From contig JAGUZQ010000049.1 in the NCBI GenBank assembly GCA_020060765.1, forward strand, positions 1-64,000: DNA of 64,000 bases. Reading direction: 5' to 3'. The DNA is from Planctomycetota bacterium (lineage in GTDB: Bacteria; Planctomycetota; SZUA-567). Made by a program: the position numbers and the translations under genes. Position 1 is the stretch's first letter, and the number at the start of each line of letters is the position of its first letter. The notes under the pieces were generated by a model that saw only the letters and a program-made list of their open reading frames with translations, was not told where the DNA came from and did no database searches. Positions 46,645 to 55,312 of the stretch are shown one piece after another.

Positions 46645-48082
46645 AGACAAAATTATCTCGCCCACCTACGCGCAGATGATCTGGGAGCAGTTCCGGCGCA
46701 ACCGGACCGCGATGATCGGCCTCTACATCGTGATGTTCTTTTTCGCGCTGGCGTTTTTCGCGCCGTTCATCGCCCACAGCCTGCCCCTGACCTGGGTCGA
46801 CCCCGAGGGCGTGCGCACCTATCCCCTGCTGAACGAATTCTTCGCGCCGATGAACACCACCGAGCAGGTGCTGGAACTGGCATTCAATTTTTGCCTGATC
46901 TTCCTGCCCCTGGCGCTGCTGGCGTGGAAAGTGGCGGGGAGATTGTTCCCAGATATAGACAAGAAAGCCTCGCGCGAAATGGCGCTGGTGGTGGGCGCGG
47001 CGCTGGCGCTGGTTTTCGTCGGCTGCGTCTGCGGCGTATTGTACGCTACCGGCGCGGGCACGCTTTGGACAAAAGGTTATTACTACTCCTGCGGTGTCCT
47101 CGGCTTTTTCGTCTTGGGCGGCATGACTGCGATGTCGGCGATCATTCTCACCGCCGCCAGCCAGATGCAGGCCTCGCCGCGCTGGCTGTTCGTGATCGTA
47201 GTGGCGTTGCTGTGTCTGACGCCGTTCCTGCTGGCCAAGAAACGCAACGACCCGCACGACTACCGCGTATTGCATGCCGAAGGCAAGGGGCACGGGGTGT
47301 TCGCGCTCATCCCCTACGGCCCGACCGAAACCGGCTTCGGCCCCAAGCTGCCGCCGAGCTGGTGGGAAGACGAGCTGAAGAAAAAAACCGAAGACGACAA
47401 GCCGGGCTGGCACCTGCTGGGCACCGACGAGGTCGGCATCGACATCCTGGTGAAAATCATCCACGGCGCGCGCGTGAGCCTGTCGGTGGGGTTCGTGTCG
47501 ATCACGATCTCGACCATCATCGGCGTGATTCTCGGCTCGATCAGCGCCTATTTCGGCGGCAAGATCGACTTCATCATCCAGCGCCTGCTGGAGCTGATGA
47601 TGTCGTTTCCTATGTTCTTCCTCATCCTCACGATTATCGCGATCATGGAGAAGCGCTCGATCCTGAATATCATGCTGGTGATCGGTTTCACCGGTTGGAC
47701 AGGGATAGCACGCCTGATCCGGGGCGAGGTGCTGCGGCAGAAGAAGATGGATTACGTCACGTCTGCGGTAGCGCTGGGGGCGAAGTCCTCGCGCACGATT
47801 TTCCGCCACATTCTGCCTAACGCCATCGCGCCGGTGCTGGTGGCGATTTCCTTCGGCATCGCTTCGGCGATCCTGACCGAGGCGGGGCTGTCGTTCCTGG
47901 GCTTCGGCGTCGCGCCGCCCACGCCGACCTGGGGCGAGCTTCTGAACCAGGCGCGCGAGGCGCCGCTGGACTACTGGTGGCTGGTGCTGTTCCCGGGGTT
48001 CCTGGTGTTCCTGGGGGTGTTTTCCTACAACATGGTGGGCGAAGGCATTCGCGACGCGATGGACCCGCGCCTGCGCCAGTAA
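46637..48082 (+). CDS. Peptide ABC transporter permease, DppC/OppC type, with large insertion
   Basis: 481 residues, about 180 more than usual. Starts at a TTG within the previous gene. Helix 1 (AMIGLYIVMFFFALAFFAPF) is followed by an insertion, about 60-240, that has three additional hydrophobic helices and a charged loop. The normal OppC sequence resumes at HLLGTDEVGIDILVKIIHGA, then VGFVSITISTIIGVILGSI, the EAA motif DYVTSAVALGAKSSRTIFRHILPNAIAP (shown as one family feature) and LSFLGFGVAPPTPTWGELL. The core is intact, so transport should be retained; the insertion's role is unknown. Confidence 0.9.
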
Positions 48083-48097
48083 TTTCTGCGAGAATAA

Positions 48098-49972
48098 ATG
48101 ACTGAAGAACCGCTGCTCAAGATAGAAAACCTGTCGGTGGATTTCACCTCCTCGGGGCGCGTCGTGCACGCGGTCAAGGACACGTCGTTCTCGATTCCGC
48201 GCGGGGAGACGCTGGGGTTGGTCGGCGAATCCGGCAGCGGCAAGAGCGTGTCATCGCTGGCGACGATGGGGCTGATCCCCTCCCCTCCCGGAAAAATCGT
48301 GGGCGGCTCCATCACCTTCGACGGGAAAAAACTGTTCGACCTTTCCACCGAGGAGATGCGCTCGGTGCGCGGGCGCGAGATCGCGATGATTTTCCAGGAG
48401 CCGATGACCAGCCTGAACCCGGTCTTCACCATCGGCAACCAGATCACCGAAGCGGTGCTGTGCCACGAAACCGTGTCCATGTACGAAGCCAAGGATCGCG
48501 CGCTGAAAGCCCTGGAAGAGGTCGGTATTCCCAATCCCTCTCTCTGCCTGGGGCAGTATCCGCACGAACTGTCGGGCGGCATGAAGCAGCGGGCGATGAT
48601 CGCGATGGCGATTATCTGCAAACCCAAGCTTCTGATCGCCGACGAGCCGACGACCGCGCTGGATGTCACCATCCAGGCGCAGATTCTGGAACTGCTGCGG
48701 AAACTGCAGGAAGAGCACCGCATGAGCATGCTGTTCATCACGCACGACCTCGGGGTGGTGGCGCAAGTTTCAAATTCGGTCTGCGTGATGCGCTACGGCG
48801 AGATTGTCGAGCGAGGCGCTGTGAAGGAGATTTTCGCCAATCCCCAGCACCCCTATACGGTCGGCCTGTTCCGCTGCCTGCCGCGTTTGACCGGCAAGCG
48901 CGAGCGGCTGTTCTCGCTGATGGAGGACGGCACCAAGCCCACCGCCGCCGACAGCATGGGCGGAGAGGTGCTGGCCAACGAAACCTCTCCCGACGGCGAG
49001 GCTCTGCTGGAAGTGCGGGGACTGGTGAAGCATTTCCCCATCCGCAAGGGACTGTTCAGCCGCGTGGTCGACCACGTCAAGGCGGTGGACGGGGTTTCCT
49101 TCGACGTGCCCAAGGGGCGGACGCTGTCGCTGGTGGGAGAATCCGGCTGCGGCAAGACCACAACCGGTCGGTCGCTGCTGCGCCTGATCGAACCAACGCA
49201 CGGGTCGGTGATGTATAACGGCCATTCCGTCCGCCAGTTGCCGCCGGAACTGCTGCGGTCGCTGCGGGCGAAGATGCAGATTATTTTCCAGGATCCCTAT
49301 TCCAGCCTGAACCCGCGCATGACCTGCGGGCAGATTATCGAAGAGGGACTGATTATACACAGCATCGGCACCAACACGGAGCGCAAGGAGCGCGTCGCCG
49401 AACTGCTGGAAATCGTCGGACTGACGCCGGATCAGGCGTTCCGCTACCCGCACGAGTTTTCCGGCGGCCAACGCCAGCGCATCGGCATCGCGCGCTGCCT
49501 GGCTTTGCGACCCGACTTCATCGTCTGCGACGAGGCAGTGAGCGCGCTGGATGTTTCGATTCAGGCACAGATTATCAATCTGCTGATGGATCTGCAGAAG
49601 AAATTCGGCTTCGCCTACCTGTTTATCTCGCACGATCTGTCGGTGGTGCGCCATCTTTCCCACCGGGTGGCGGTGATGTACCGGGGGCAGATCGTGGAAG
49701 AGGCGGAGTGCGACGAACTGTTTGAAATGCCGCTGCATCCTTATACAAAAAAACTACTCAGCGCCATTCCGCTGGTGCATGGCAACGACATCGACCGGCA
49801 GAAAAAGCTGCTGGTCGGCTGGCGGGAGGAAGACCTCAAGTCCCAGGACTGCCCCTTCTGCCGGGACAATCTGCCGGTATTCGAGGAAGACTCCGAACTG
49901 GGTGCGCTGCGCTACCACACGCCCAAGGAAGGCCGCAAGGTGAAGTGCCTCAACCGGGAAGGCCAGCGGTAA
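48098..49972 (+). CDS. Fused peptide ABC transporter ATPase (DppD-DppF type)
   Basis: 624 residues with two complete ABC domains. First: Walker [12 protein letters not shown], signature [12 protein letters not shown], Walker [12 protein letters not shown]. Second, from about 300: Walker [12 protein letters not shown], signature [12 protein letters not shown], Walker [12 protein letters not shown], the Glu-Ala change being usual in this family. Each is followed by the oligopeptide-specific C-terminal segment; the last has CPFCRDN and a final Cys. It energises the two permeases upstream. Fourth structural gene of the operon, 15 bases after the permease gene. Confidence 0.94.
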   Translation: MTEEPLLKIENLSVDFTSSGRVVHAVKDTSFSIPRGETLGLVGESGSGKSVSSLATMGLIPSPPGKIVGGSITFDGKKLFDLSTEEMRSVRGREIAMIFQEPMTSLNPVFTIGNQITEAVLCHETVSMYEAKDRALKALEEVGIPNPSLCLGQYPHELSGGMKQRAMIAMAIICKPKLLIADEPTTALDVTIQAQILELLRKLQEEHRMSMLFITHDLGVVAQVSNSVCVMRYGEIVERGAVKEIFANPQHPYTVGLFRCLPRLTGKRERLFSLMEDGTKPTAADSMGGEVLANETSPDGEALLEVRGLVKHFPIRKGLFSRVVDHVKAVDGVSFDVPKGRTLSLVGESGCGKTTTGRSLLRLIEPTHGSVMYNGHSVRQLPPELLRSLRAKMQIIFQDPYSSLNPRMTCGQIIEEGLIIHSIGTNTERKERVAELLEIVGLTPDQAFRYPHEFSGGQRQRIGIARCLALRPDFIVCDEAVSALDVSIQAQIINLLMDLQKKFGFAYLFISHDLSVVRHLSHRVAVMYRGQIVEEAECDELFEMPLHPYTKKLLSAIPLVHGNDIDRQKKLLVGWREEDLKSQDCPFCRDNLPVFEEDSELGALRYHTPKEGRKVKCLNREGQR

Positions 49973-49975
49973 GTA

Positions 49976-50830
49976 TCAGCGGTAAATTTTCCGATATTCG
50001 CGCGGTGATAATTCGACCAGTTTGCGGAAACACTTGGCGAAATAATTGCTGTCGGAAAAGCCGACCGCATGCGCGATTTCAGTAATATTCAACTCGGTAT
50101 GCCGCAATAACCTCCCCCCCTCCATCACCCGCAAACGTGCCAGGTGAGCAATCGGCGAGTTTCCCGTCTCCCGGCGGAATGCCCGCAAGAACGTATTGGT
50201 CGACATGTGTGCCCTGGTCGCGAGGCAGTCCAGAGTCAGCGCTTCGGCGAAATTCTGGTGCAGGTAACTCAAGATTTCCGCCATATCGCTGCGGGGGCGG
50301 CCGTCGCTTTTTTGCGACTTCTGATACAAGCGGATAAGATAGACAATAAGTTCCAGAAAATACGCCTCGGCCATGCTGGCGTAGCCGCTTTCCATTGCGG
50401 CGAGTTCCTGCTGAATATGGCGCGCCAGTTCGCCGAGCCGGGCGAGTTCCGGCGGAGTCAATTGCAGCCTGACGCAATCATTGCGGGGACAGTCGCGGGT
50501 AAACAGCGCATGATAGCCCGGCATCACGGCGAGGCGAGAACGGTGTTCCGGCAGTCTGGCGCTGTCGAACCTGATATTGGTCAGCAGAAAATTCCGGGGA
50601 GCGAGATAGGCGTGCGACTGGCCCCGTCGCAACAGCAGAACGTCGCCCTTGCCAAGTTGAAAAATATTGTCGCCGAGGGAATGCTCCGCCGCGCCTTCAT
50701 GCACGATGACGAGTTCATCAAAGGAATGGCTGTGGCGGGGGAAATTTTTTCCATCCAGGCCGCCGATCTCGACCGACAGGGGGAATTCTTCCCAATGACA
50801 GGGCAGACGCAAGCTTGATGCTTTAGACAT
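49976..50830 (-). CDS. AraC family transcriptional regulator
   Basis: 284 residues. The N-terminal cupin-like ligand domain has HSHSFDELVIVHEGAAEHSLGD and GDVLLLRRGQSHAY. Two C-terminal helix-turn-helix motifs occupy about 185-282: LTLDCLATRAHMSTNTFLRAF and NITEIAHAVGFSDSNYFAKCF, then the end LSPREYRK. Of the type often controlling sugar use. It is divergent from the UroD-like gene, 164 bases apart, and may regulate it. It ends three bases after the ATPase stop. Confidence 0.9.
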   Translation of the reverse strand: MSKASSLRLPCHWEEFPLSVEIGGLDGKNFPRHSHSFDELVIVHEGAAEHSLGDNIFQLGKGDVLLLRRGQSHAYLAPRNFLLTNIRFDSARLPEHRSRLAVMPGYHALFTRDCPRNDCVRLQLTPPELARLGELARHIQQELAAMESGYASMAEAYFLELIVYLIRLYQKSQKSDGRPRSDMAEILSYLHQNFAEALTLDCLATRAHMSTNTFLRAFRRETGNSPIAHLARLRVMEGGRLLRHTELNITEIAHAVGFSDSNYFAKCFRKLVELSPREYRKIYR

Positions 50831-50900
50831 AACGCGTATTTCCTCATTTTCAGCCTGGTGATATTTTACCCTTTTTTGGTGGTATATTCAAGGCCGACGC

Positions 50901-50967
50901 CAGCGCCAGGAAGTATGTTTCAGTTAGGGGAAGGAATTATTGCCTCCTTTTACCTGGGGCGCTGTCC
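50901..50967. repeat. Palindromic intergenic element, partial copy C
   Basis: Left CAGCGCCAGG (50901-50910) against right TACCTGGGGCGCTGTCC (50951-50967), preceded by TTGCCTCCTTT. It shares GGGGCGCTGT and the TTGCC(T/C)CCTTT block with copies A and B. It is in the AraC/UroD divergent region, so it could overlap an operator. Confidence 0.55.
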
Positions 50968-50994
50968 AAAATTTCATCAATTCGGGAGATAAAA

Positions 50995-52149
50995 ATGAAC
51001 AACGCGACTGTAACAATCGGCTCGGTGGGGGAAGCGGTGGCATATTTCCGGGAGACCCTGCGCGCCCACCCGGAACAGGACGGGCGGTTATTGCCAAACT
51101 ATCTGATTGAAGGCAAGGCGCGGGAATATCCGCTTTTCAGCCTTAACCATCTTAACGATCCGGGCGACATGTATCAGCCTGAGGGAGAACCGGAGTCGCC
51201 TGTCGTCGAGGCGGGCTCCAACACGGAAGGAAAGCTGGCGCAAAGAATTGTCGACATGCTTATTCCGCTCCGGATGCTTAATCCTGTCGGCGGTTCGTTC
51301 GGGCTTGGGCAAGGCACCGGCACGCTGGTTACCGCGTTCGGCATTCCCCTTGATGCCGAGGCGCAGAACACCCCGGCATTCACCCTTCCCCTGAGCGAGG
51401 TGTTGTCGCAGCCGGTTCCCGATCCTGAAACCGCCGGTCTCATGCCGCGGATGAAAGAGGAGATCGCGCTGCTCCGGGAGCAGGTTCCCGCAGGCGAATT
51501 CACCATCGGTTTTCCCGACCTGCAGGGGCCGTTCAACCTGGCCATGTCTATTACCGGAGAGGAAGCGCTTTACTCCCCTTACGAAGAACCGGAGCTGTTT
51601 GCGGAACTGCTGGAGCGGATCACCACGTTCTGGATCGCCACGCGCAAGATTCTGCTGCGCGAAATCGGCGAGGAGTATCTGTCCCCATACGAGCGGAAAG
51701 CGCCGCTGATCGCCGAATGTTCCTGCAATCTCATCAGCCGCGAAACCTACGAGGAGCACGTGCTGCCCCATGACCGCCGCATTGCCGAAGAGTTTGGCGC
51801 GGTGCGCATCCACCCCTGCAGCGGCAAGCACGTGTTCCACGCCACGCTGGAAAATCTGCCTAACGTGATCTACACCGAAGCGGGCTGGATCGACAAAACC
51901 GTGCGCCCGCCTATACTGGTAGACGAGGCGCTGGCGGCGCTGGACGGAAAACCGATAATACTCGCCATCGGCCAAGAACTGCCTGAAGGACACGAGGAGG
52001 AAACCATCCGCCGGGATTTCGAGTATTACCGCCAGCACCCGCGTCTGTCGTTCTGCTATACCGGAATGCACTGGCGGAAAAAGGATCGCTCCCGCATCCG
52101 CGACCTGCATCGCAGAGTAGATGACTTCTGGCAGAAGAACCTGGCATAG
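50995..52149 (+). CDS. Uroporphyrinogen decarboxylase-like (UroD/MtaA family) protein
   Basis: 384 residues. The UroD-like barrel is suggested by QGPFNLAMSITGEEALYSPYEEPE, where a canonical enzyme has a GPFT...(L/M)..G. segment, by ISRETYEEHVLPHDRRIAEEFGAVRIHPCSG, and by the Cys/His-rich C-terminal half resembling MtaA and corrinoid methyltransferases. Such paralogues are numerous in Lentisphaerae and are probably not haem enzymes; a methyltransferase or demethylase role is possible. GGGAG precedes the ATG. It is divergent from the AraC gene. Confidence 0.78.
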   Translation: MNNATVTIGSVGEAVAYFRETLRAHPEQDGRLLPNYLIEGKAREYPLFSLNHLNDPGDMYQPEGEPESPVVEAGSNTEGKLAQRIVDMLIPLRMLNPVGGSFGLGQGTGTLVTAFGIPLDAEAQNTPAFTLPLSEVLSQPVPDPETAGLMPRMKEEIALLREQVPAGEFTIGFPDLQGPFNLAMSITGEEALYSPYEEPELFAELLERITTFWIATRKILLREIGEEYLSPYERKAPLIAECSCNLISRETYEEHVLPHDRRIAEEFGAVRIHPCSGKHVFHATLENLPNVIYTEAGWIDKTVRPPILVDEALAALDGKPIILAIGQELPEGHEEETIRRDFEYYRQHPRLSFCYTGMHWRKKDRSRIRDLHRRVDDFWQKNLA

Positions 52150-52319
52150 CCGCTCGCGCTAACGCTTTACACATCAAGCCGTTGAACGTATTGATCCCGA
52201 CGGGAAACCTCCAGTGAAAATATATCGGAAAAAAGTTGATTTTCTAACCCGCATCACTATCATTTCTACAATTGGCGGTGGCGATTATTGCCCAGTACCG
52301 TCAAGCGGAGAAATCACCA

Positions 52320-52637
52320 GTGCCGAAAGAAATGCCTGCTTCTGTAAAGAACTCGGTAAACGTGATCAAGCGGCTGAAGGTACAGAGTCACCTGACTCCG
52401 ACCGAACAGGAACGGCTGATTCACGCGCGCATCAAGGTGGCGATGTGGGCATTGGAATGCGAACGGCTCCCAGCCACTTCTTCCAACCTTTCCGTAGTGC
52501 TGGGCGAAGCCGCGCCAGAGGTTATTCGGCGGATGAAAACCTTGAGCCTGGCCGGAGAGGACAAAACCCGGGAGACGGTAGCCGTGGCGAACGACTCCGA
52601 CAATCCGGCTGACGAACCAGATGAGAAAGCGGGATAG
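52320..52637 (+). CDS. Small hypothetical protein
   Basis: 105 residues from the GTG at 52320, chosen because GGAGA lies nine bases upstream (an ATG at 52272 is in frame without such a site). A helical, soluble protein: LKVQSHLTPTEQERLIHARI and KVAMWALECERLPATSSN suggest a DNA- or protein-binding helical domain, with a disordered acidic end. No family recognised. Neighbours are unrelated. Confidence 0.5.
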   Translation: MPKEMPASVKNSVNVIKRLKVQSHLTPTEQERLIHARIKVAMWALECERLPATSSNLSVVLGEAAPEVIRRMKTLSLAGEDKTRETVAVANDSDNPADEPDEKAG

Positions 52638-52724
52638 AATCAATCCTCGATCAATTCAAACCAAATTCTGATTTCGCACATTTCACATCTATCATTACGC
52701 CATGCGCATCAATTATTTTCCCTC

Positions 52725-52754
52725 TTGCCGGAAAATGGCGCGTGCTGTTATGAT
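52725..52754 (+). promoter_or_regulatory. Promoter of the Na+/H+ antiporter gene
   Basis: TTGCCG (52725-52730), 18 bases, TATGAT (52749-52754), then CTGGAGAAATC before the ATG. Confidence 0.55.
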
Positions 52755-52789
52755 TTATCCCGGGTAGAGAGCATATCACTGGAGAAATC

Positions 52790-55306
52790 ATGCATCATAT
52801 GTCCTCGGTGGCCCAGACTGTCAGCGGGATAATTATCCTGCTGCTGATAGCGGCGGCGGTTATGGCTGTCACCCGGCGCCTGCATATCCCCTTCACCATC
52901 ATGCTGGTCGTGGTCGGAATGACGCTGCATTACCTTGAAAATTATCTGCCGATACTGGAGCCGCTCAGCGGTTTACAGATATCGGCCGACCTGATTTTCT
53001 TCGTGTTTCTGCCAACCCTGATTTTCGAATCTGCCTACAACATGGACGGCCGCCTGCTCAGGCATAACCTGATCCCGGTCATGATGCTGGCGGTGCCGGG
53101 CTTTCTGGTTTCCACCGCCCTGATCGGCATTTCCGTCGCCGCCCTAACCCAGACCGCCATTCTCGGGGCGCTGCTGCTGGGAGCGATTCTGAGCGCCACC
53201 GACCCGGTCGCGGTAATTGCACTGTTCAAGGAAATCGGCGCGCCTAAGCGCCTGACCATACTGGTGGAAGGTGAAAGCCTGTTTAACGACGCCACGGCCA
53301 TGGTGGTGGCGGGAATTATTCTGGAAATCATCCATGTCGGTTCTTTCACCACCACCGAAGCTGTGTCCGGCATGGCGAATTTTTTCATCCTGTTTTTCGG
53401 CGGCTTCGCCAGCGGCTGGATCATGGGAATGCTGGCGGCGCTGATCCTGGGAAAAGTGGGATCGGTGGCGTCGATCGAAATCACCCTCACCACCGTCCTC
53501 GCCTACGCGTCTTTCATTTTCGCGGAAAATGTGCTGGGCGTGAGCGGGGTGATGGCTACCCTGGCGGCGGGATTGACCCTGGGCAACTGGGGCCGCACGA
53601 AAATTTCTCCGGCGGTACGAAAATATCTCGATCACTTCTGGGAATACCTGTCCTTCATCGCCAACGCCCTGATTTTTCTCATGGTCGGCTTGCGTCTCGA
53701 CCTGGGCGGCATGTTCAGCATCTGGAAACTGCTGGCGGTGGTGGTGCTCGCCATGCTGGGCGCACGCGCGGCCATGATCTACGGGCTGATGCCGGTGCTG
53801 GGACGCATCCACAACCAGATGCCGGTGGCGCGCAGTTACCAGACCGTCATGTTCTGGGGCGGTTTGCGCGGCGCTATCGCTGTGGCTATCGCACTCAGCC
53901 TGCCGGTATTTGAAAACTCGGAAATCATTTCCGCAGCAGTGATGGGAGCGGTACTGTTCACGCTGTTCGTACAAGGCTTTACTATCCGCCCGCTCATGCA
54001 AAAGCTGGAACTGGATCGACCCCCGCTGGCCGACCAGTTGGCGCGCCTGGAACTGGCGCTGGGAGCCAACCTGCACGCGCGCAACCGGATGAGCGAAATT
54101 TCGCGCGGCGGACTTTTTTCCGGTTCCATCGCCACCCGCCTGCAAAGCGACGTCATGATAAAAATGGACAGCCTGCATAACGAGCTGGACGAACTGCGCG
54201 CACGGGAACTCGATCCCAGGCAGGAGCGACACCTGCTGTTCATGCGCGTCTTCGCCGACGAAAAGGCCTGTTACGCGGAGTTGTTCAAGCACGGACAACT
54301 TTCCGAAAGCGCGTATCGGGAGTTGACACTGCGCACCGATATGCTGCTCGACCATGCCCGTTACGACCCGTCTTTTATCCCAGACCGCACGCGCAAATCC
54401 TTTTTCCGCATCCTGCAGGAAAAAGCAAACAACATCCTGGACAAGGCGCCTCTGCTGGCGCCCCTGGCCGAACGCCTGCGCGAAGCGCGGGTAGCACGCA
54501 ATCAAGAAGAAGCCTGGGGAGAATACCAGGCTGGCGGACAAGTGTTAATGAAACTCGAACAGTTCGCCAAGGTAAAGGCCTTCTCGCCGGAACTGATTGG
54601 CGAGTTCACCATCATCTATCGAAACTGGCGTCAGCATTCCCGGAGCAAACTCGACCATGTGGCGGAACAGTATCCTGAGTTTTTCAACGCCATGCAGGAG
54701 CGGCTGGGGCGCCAGATAATTCTGCAAGCCGAAGCCGAGGAAATCGAGGAACAGGAGCGGCAGGGAGCCCTTCCTAAGGGAATTACCGAGCAGATGCTGA
54801 CGGAAATAGAACACGACATGCACGCAGTCGAAAACATCGAACCCGCCGGTCTGCATATCGAGCCAGGCGAACTGCTGCGGGCGGTGCCCTTCTTCAGCGG
54901 GATGCCGCCCGAAGCGTTTGCCCGTATTGCCGCGCAAATGCGGCTGCGTACGCTGTCGGAAGGCGAAGTTATAATTGAACAGGGGCAACTGGGTAAATCA
55001 CTGTTCCTGATCGCGCGGGGAGTAGTGCGGGTGTCGCGCCATTTTGACGGAGCAAACACCGATCTGGCGACGCTGGTGGCGGGGGATTTCTTCGGCGAGA
55101 TCGCCCTGCTCTCCCCCGAGCCGCGTTCGGCCACGGTCAAGGCAATCACGCCCTGTTCCGTGTATGCCCTCGACCGGGAAAACGTGCATCAGGCCATGGA
55201 AGAATTTCCGCAAATGGCGGCTGCGCTTAACGAGGCACTACGCAGCAGAAAGGCGGAACAGGAAAAAATTTCGCGCGCCGGCTCGATACCCGGACAGGAA
55301 GGCTGA
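52790..55306 (+). CDS. Na+/H+ antiporter (CPA1, NhaP type) with C-terminal cNMP-binding domain
   Basis: 838 residues. Twelve or so membrane helices in 1-400: FLPTLIFESAYNMD, the ion-site region GAILSATDPVAVIALFKEIGAP and LVEGESLFNDATAMV are CPA1 hallmarks. A cytoplasmic helical region, about 410-690, is followed by a cyclic-nucleotide-binding domain at about 695-820 with the phosphate cassette FFGEIALLSPEPRSATVKAI including the Arg. Expected to exchange Na+ or K+ for H+, gated by a nucleotide or by this domain. The C-terminus is six bases from the stop of the convergent SulP gene. Confidence 0.93.
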   Translation: MHHMSSVAQTVSGIIILLLIAAAVMAVTRRLHIPFTIMLVVVGMTLHYLENYLPILEPLSGLQISADLIFFVFLPTLIFESAYNMDGRLLRHNLIPVMMLAVPGFLVSTALIGISVAALTQTAILGALLLGAILSATDPVAVIALFKEIGAPKRLTILVEGESLFNDATAMVVAGIILEIIHVGSFTTTEAVSGMANFFILFFGGFASGWIMGMLAALILGKVGSVASIEITLTTVLAYASFIFAENVLGVSGVMATLAAGLTLGNWGRTKISPAVRKYLDHFWEYLSFIANALIFLMVGLRLDLGGMFSIWKLLAVVVLAMLGARAAMIYGLMPVLGRIHNQMPVARSYQTVMFWGGLRGAIAVAIALSLPVFENSEIISAAVMGAVLFTLFVQGFTIRPLMQKLELDRPPLADQLARLELALGANLHARNRMSEISRGGLFSGSIATRLQSDVMIKMDSLHNELDELRARELDPRQERHLLFMRVFADEKACYAELFKHGQLSESAYRELTLRTDMLLDHARYDPSFIPDRTRKSFFRILQEKANNILDKAPLLAPLAERLREARVARNQEEAWGEYQAGGQVLMKLEQFAKVKAFSPELIGEFTIIYRNWRQHSRSKLDHVAEQYPEFFNAMQERLGRQIILQAEAEEIEEQERQGALPKGITEQMLTEIEHDMHAVENIEPAGLHIEPGELLRAVPFFSGMPPEAFARIAAQMRLRTLSEGEVIIEQGQLGKSLFLIARGVVRVSRHFDGANTDLATLVAGDFFGEIALLSPEPRSATVKAITPCSVYALDRENVHQAMEEFPQMAAALNEALRSRKAEQEKISRAGSIPGQEG

Positions 55307-55312
55307 ATCCAG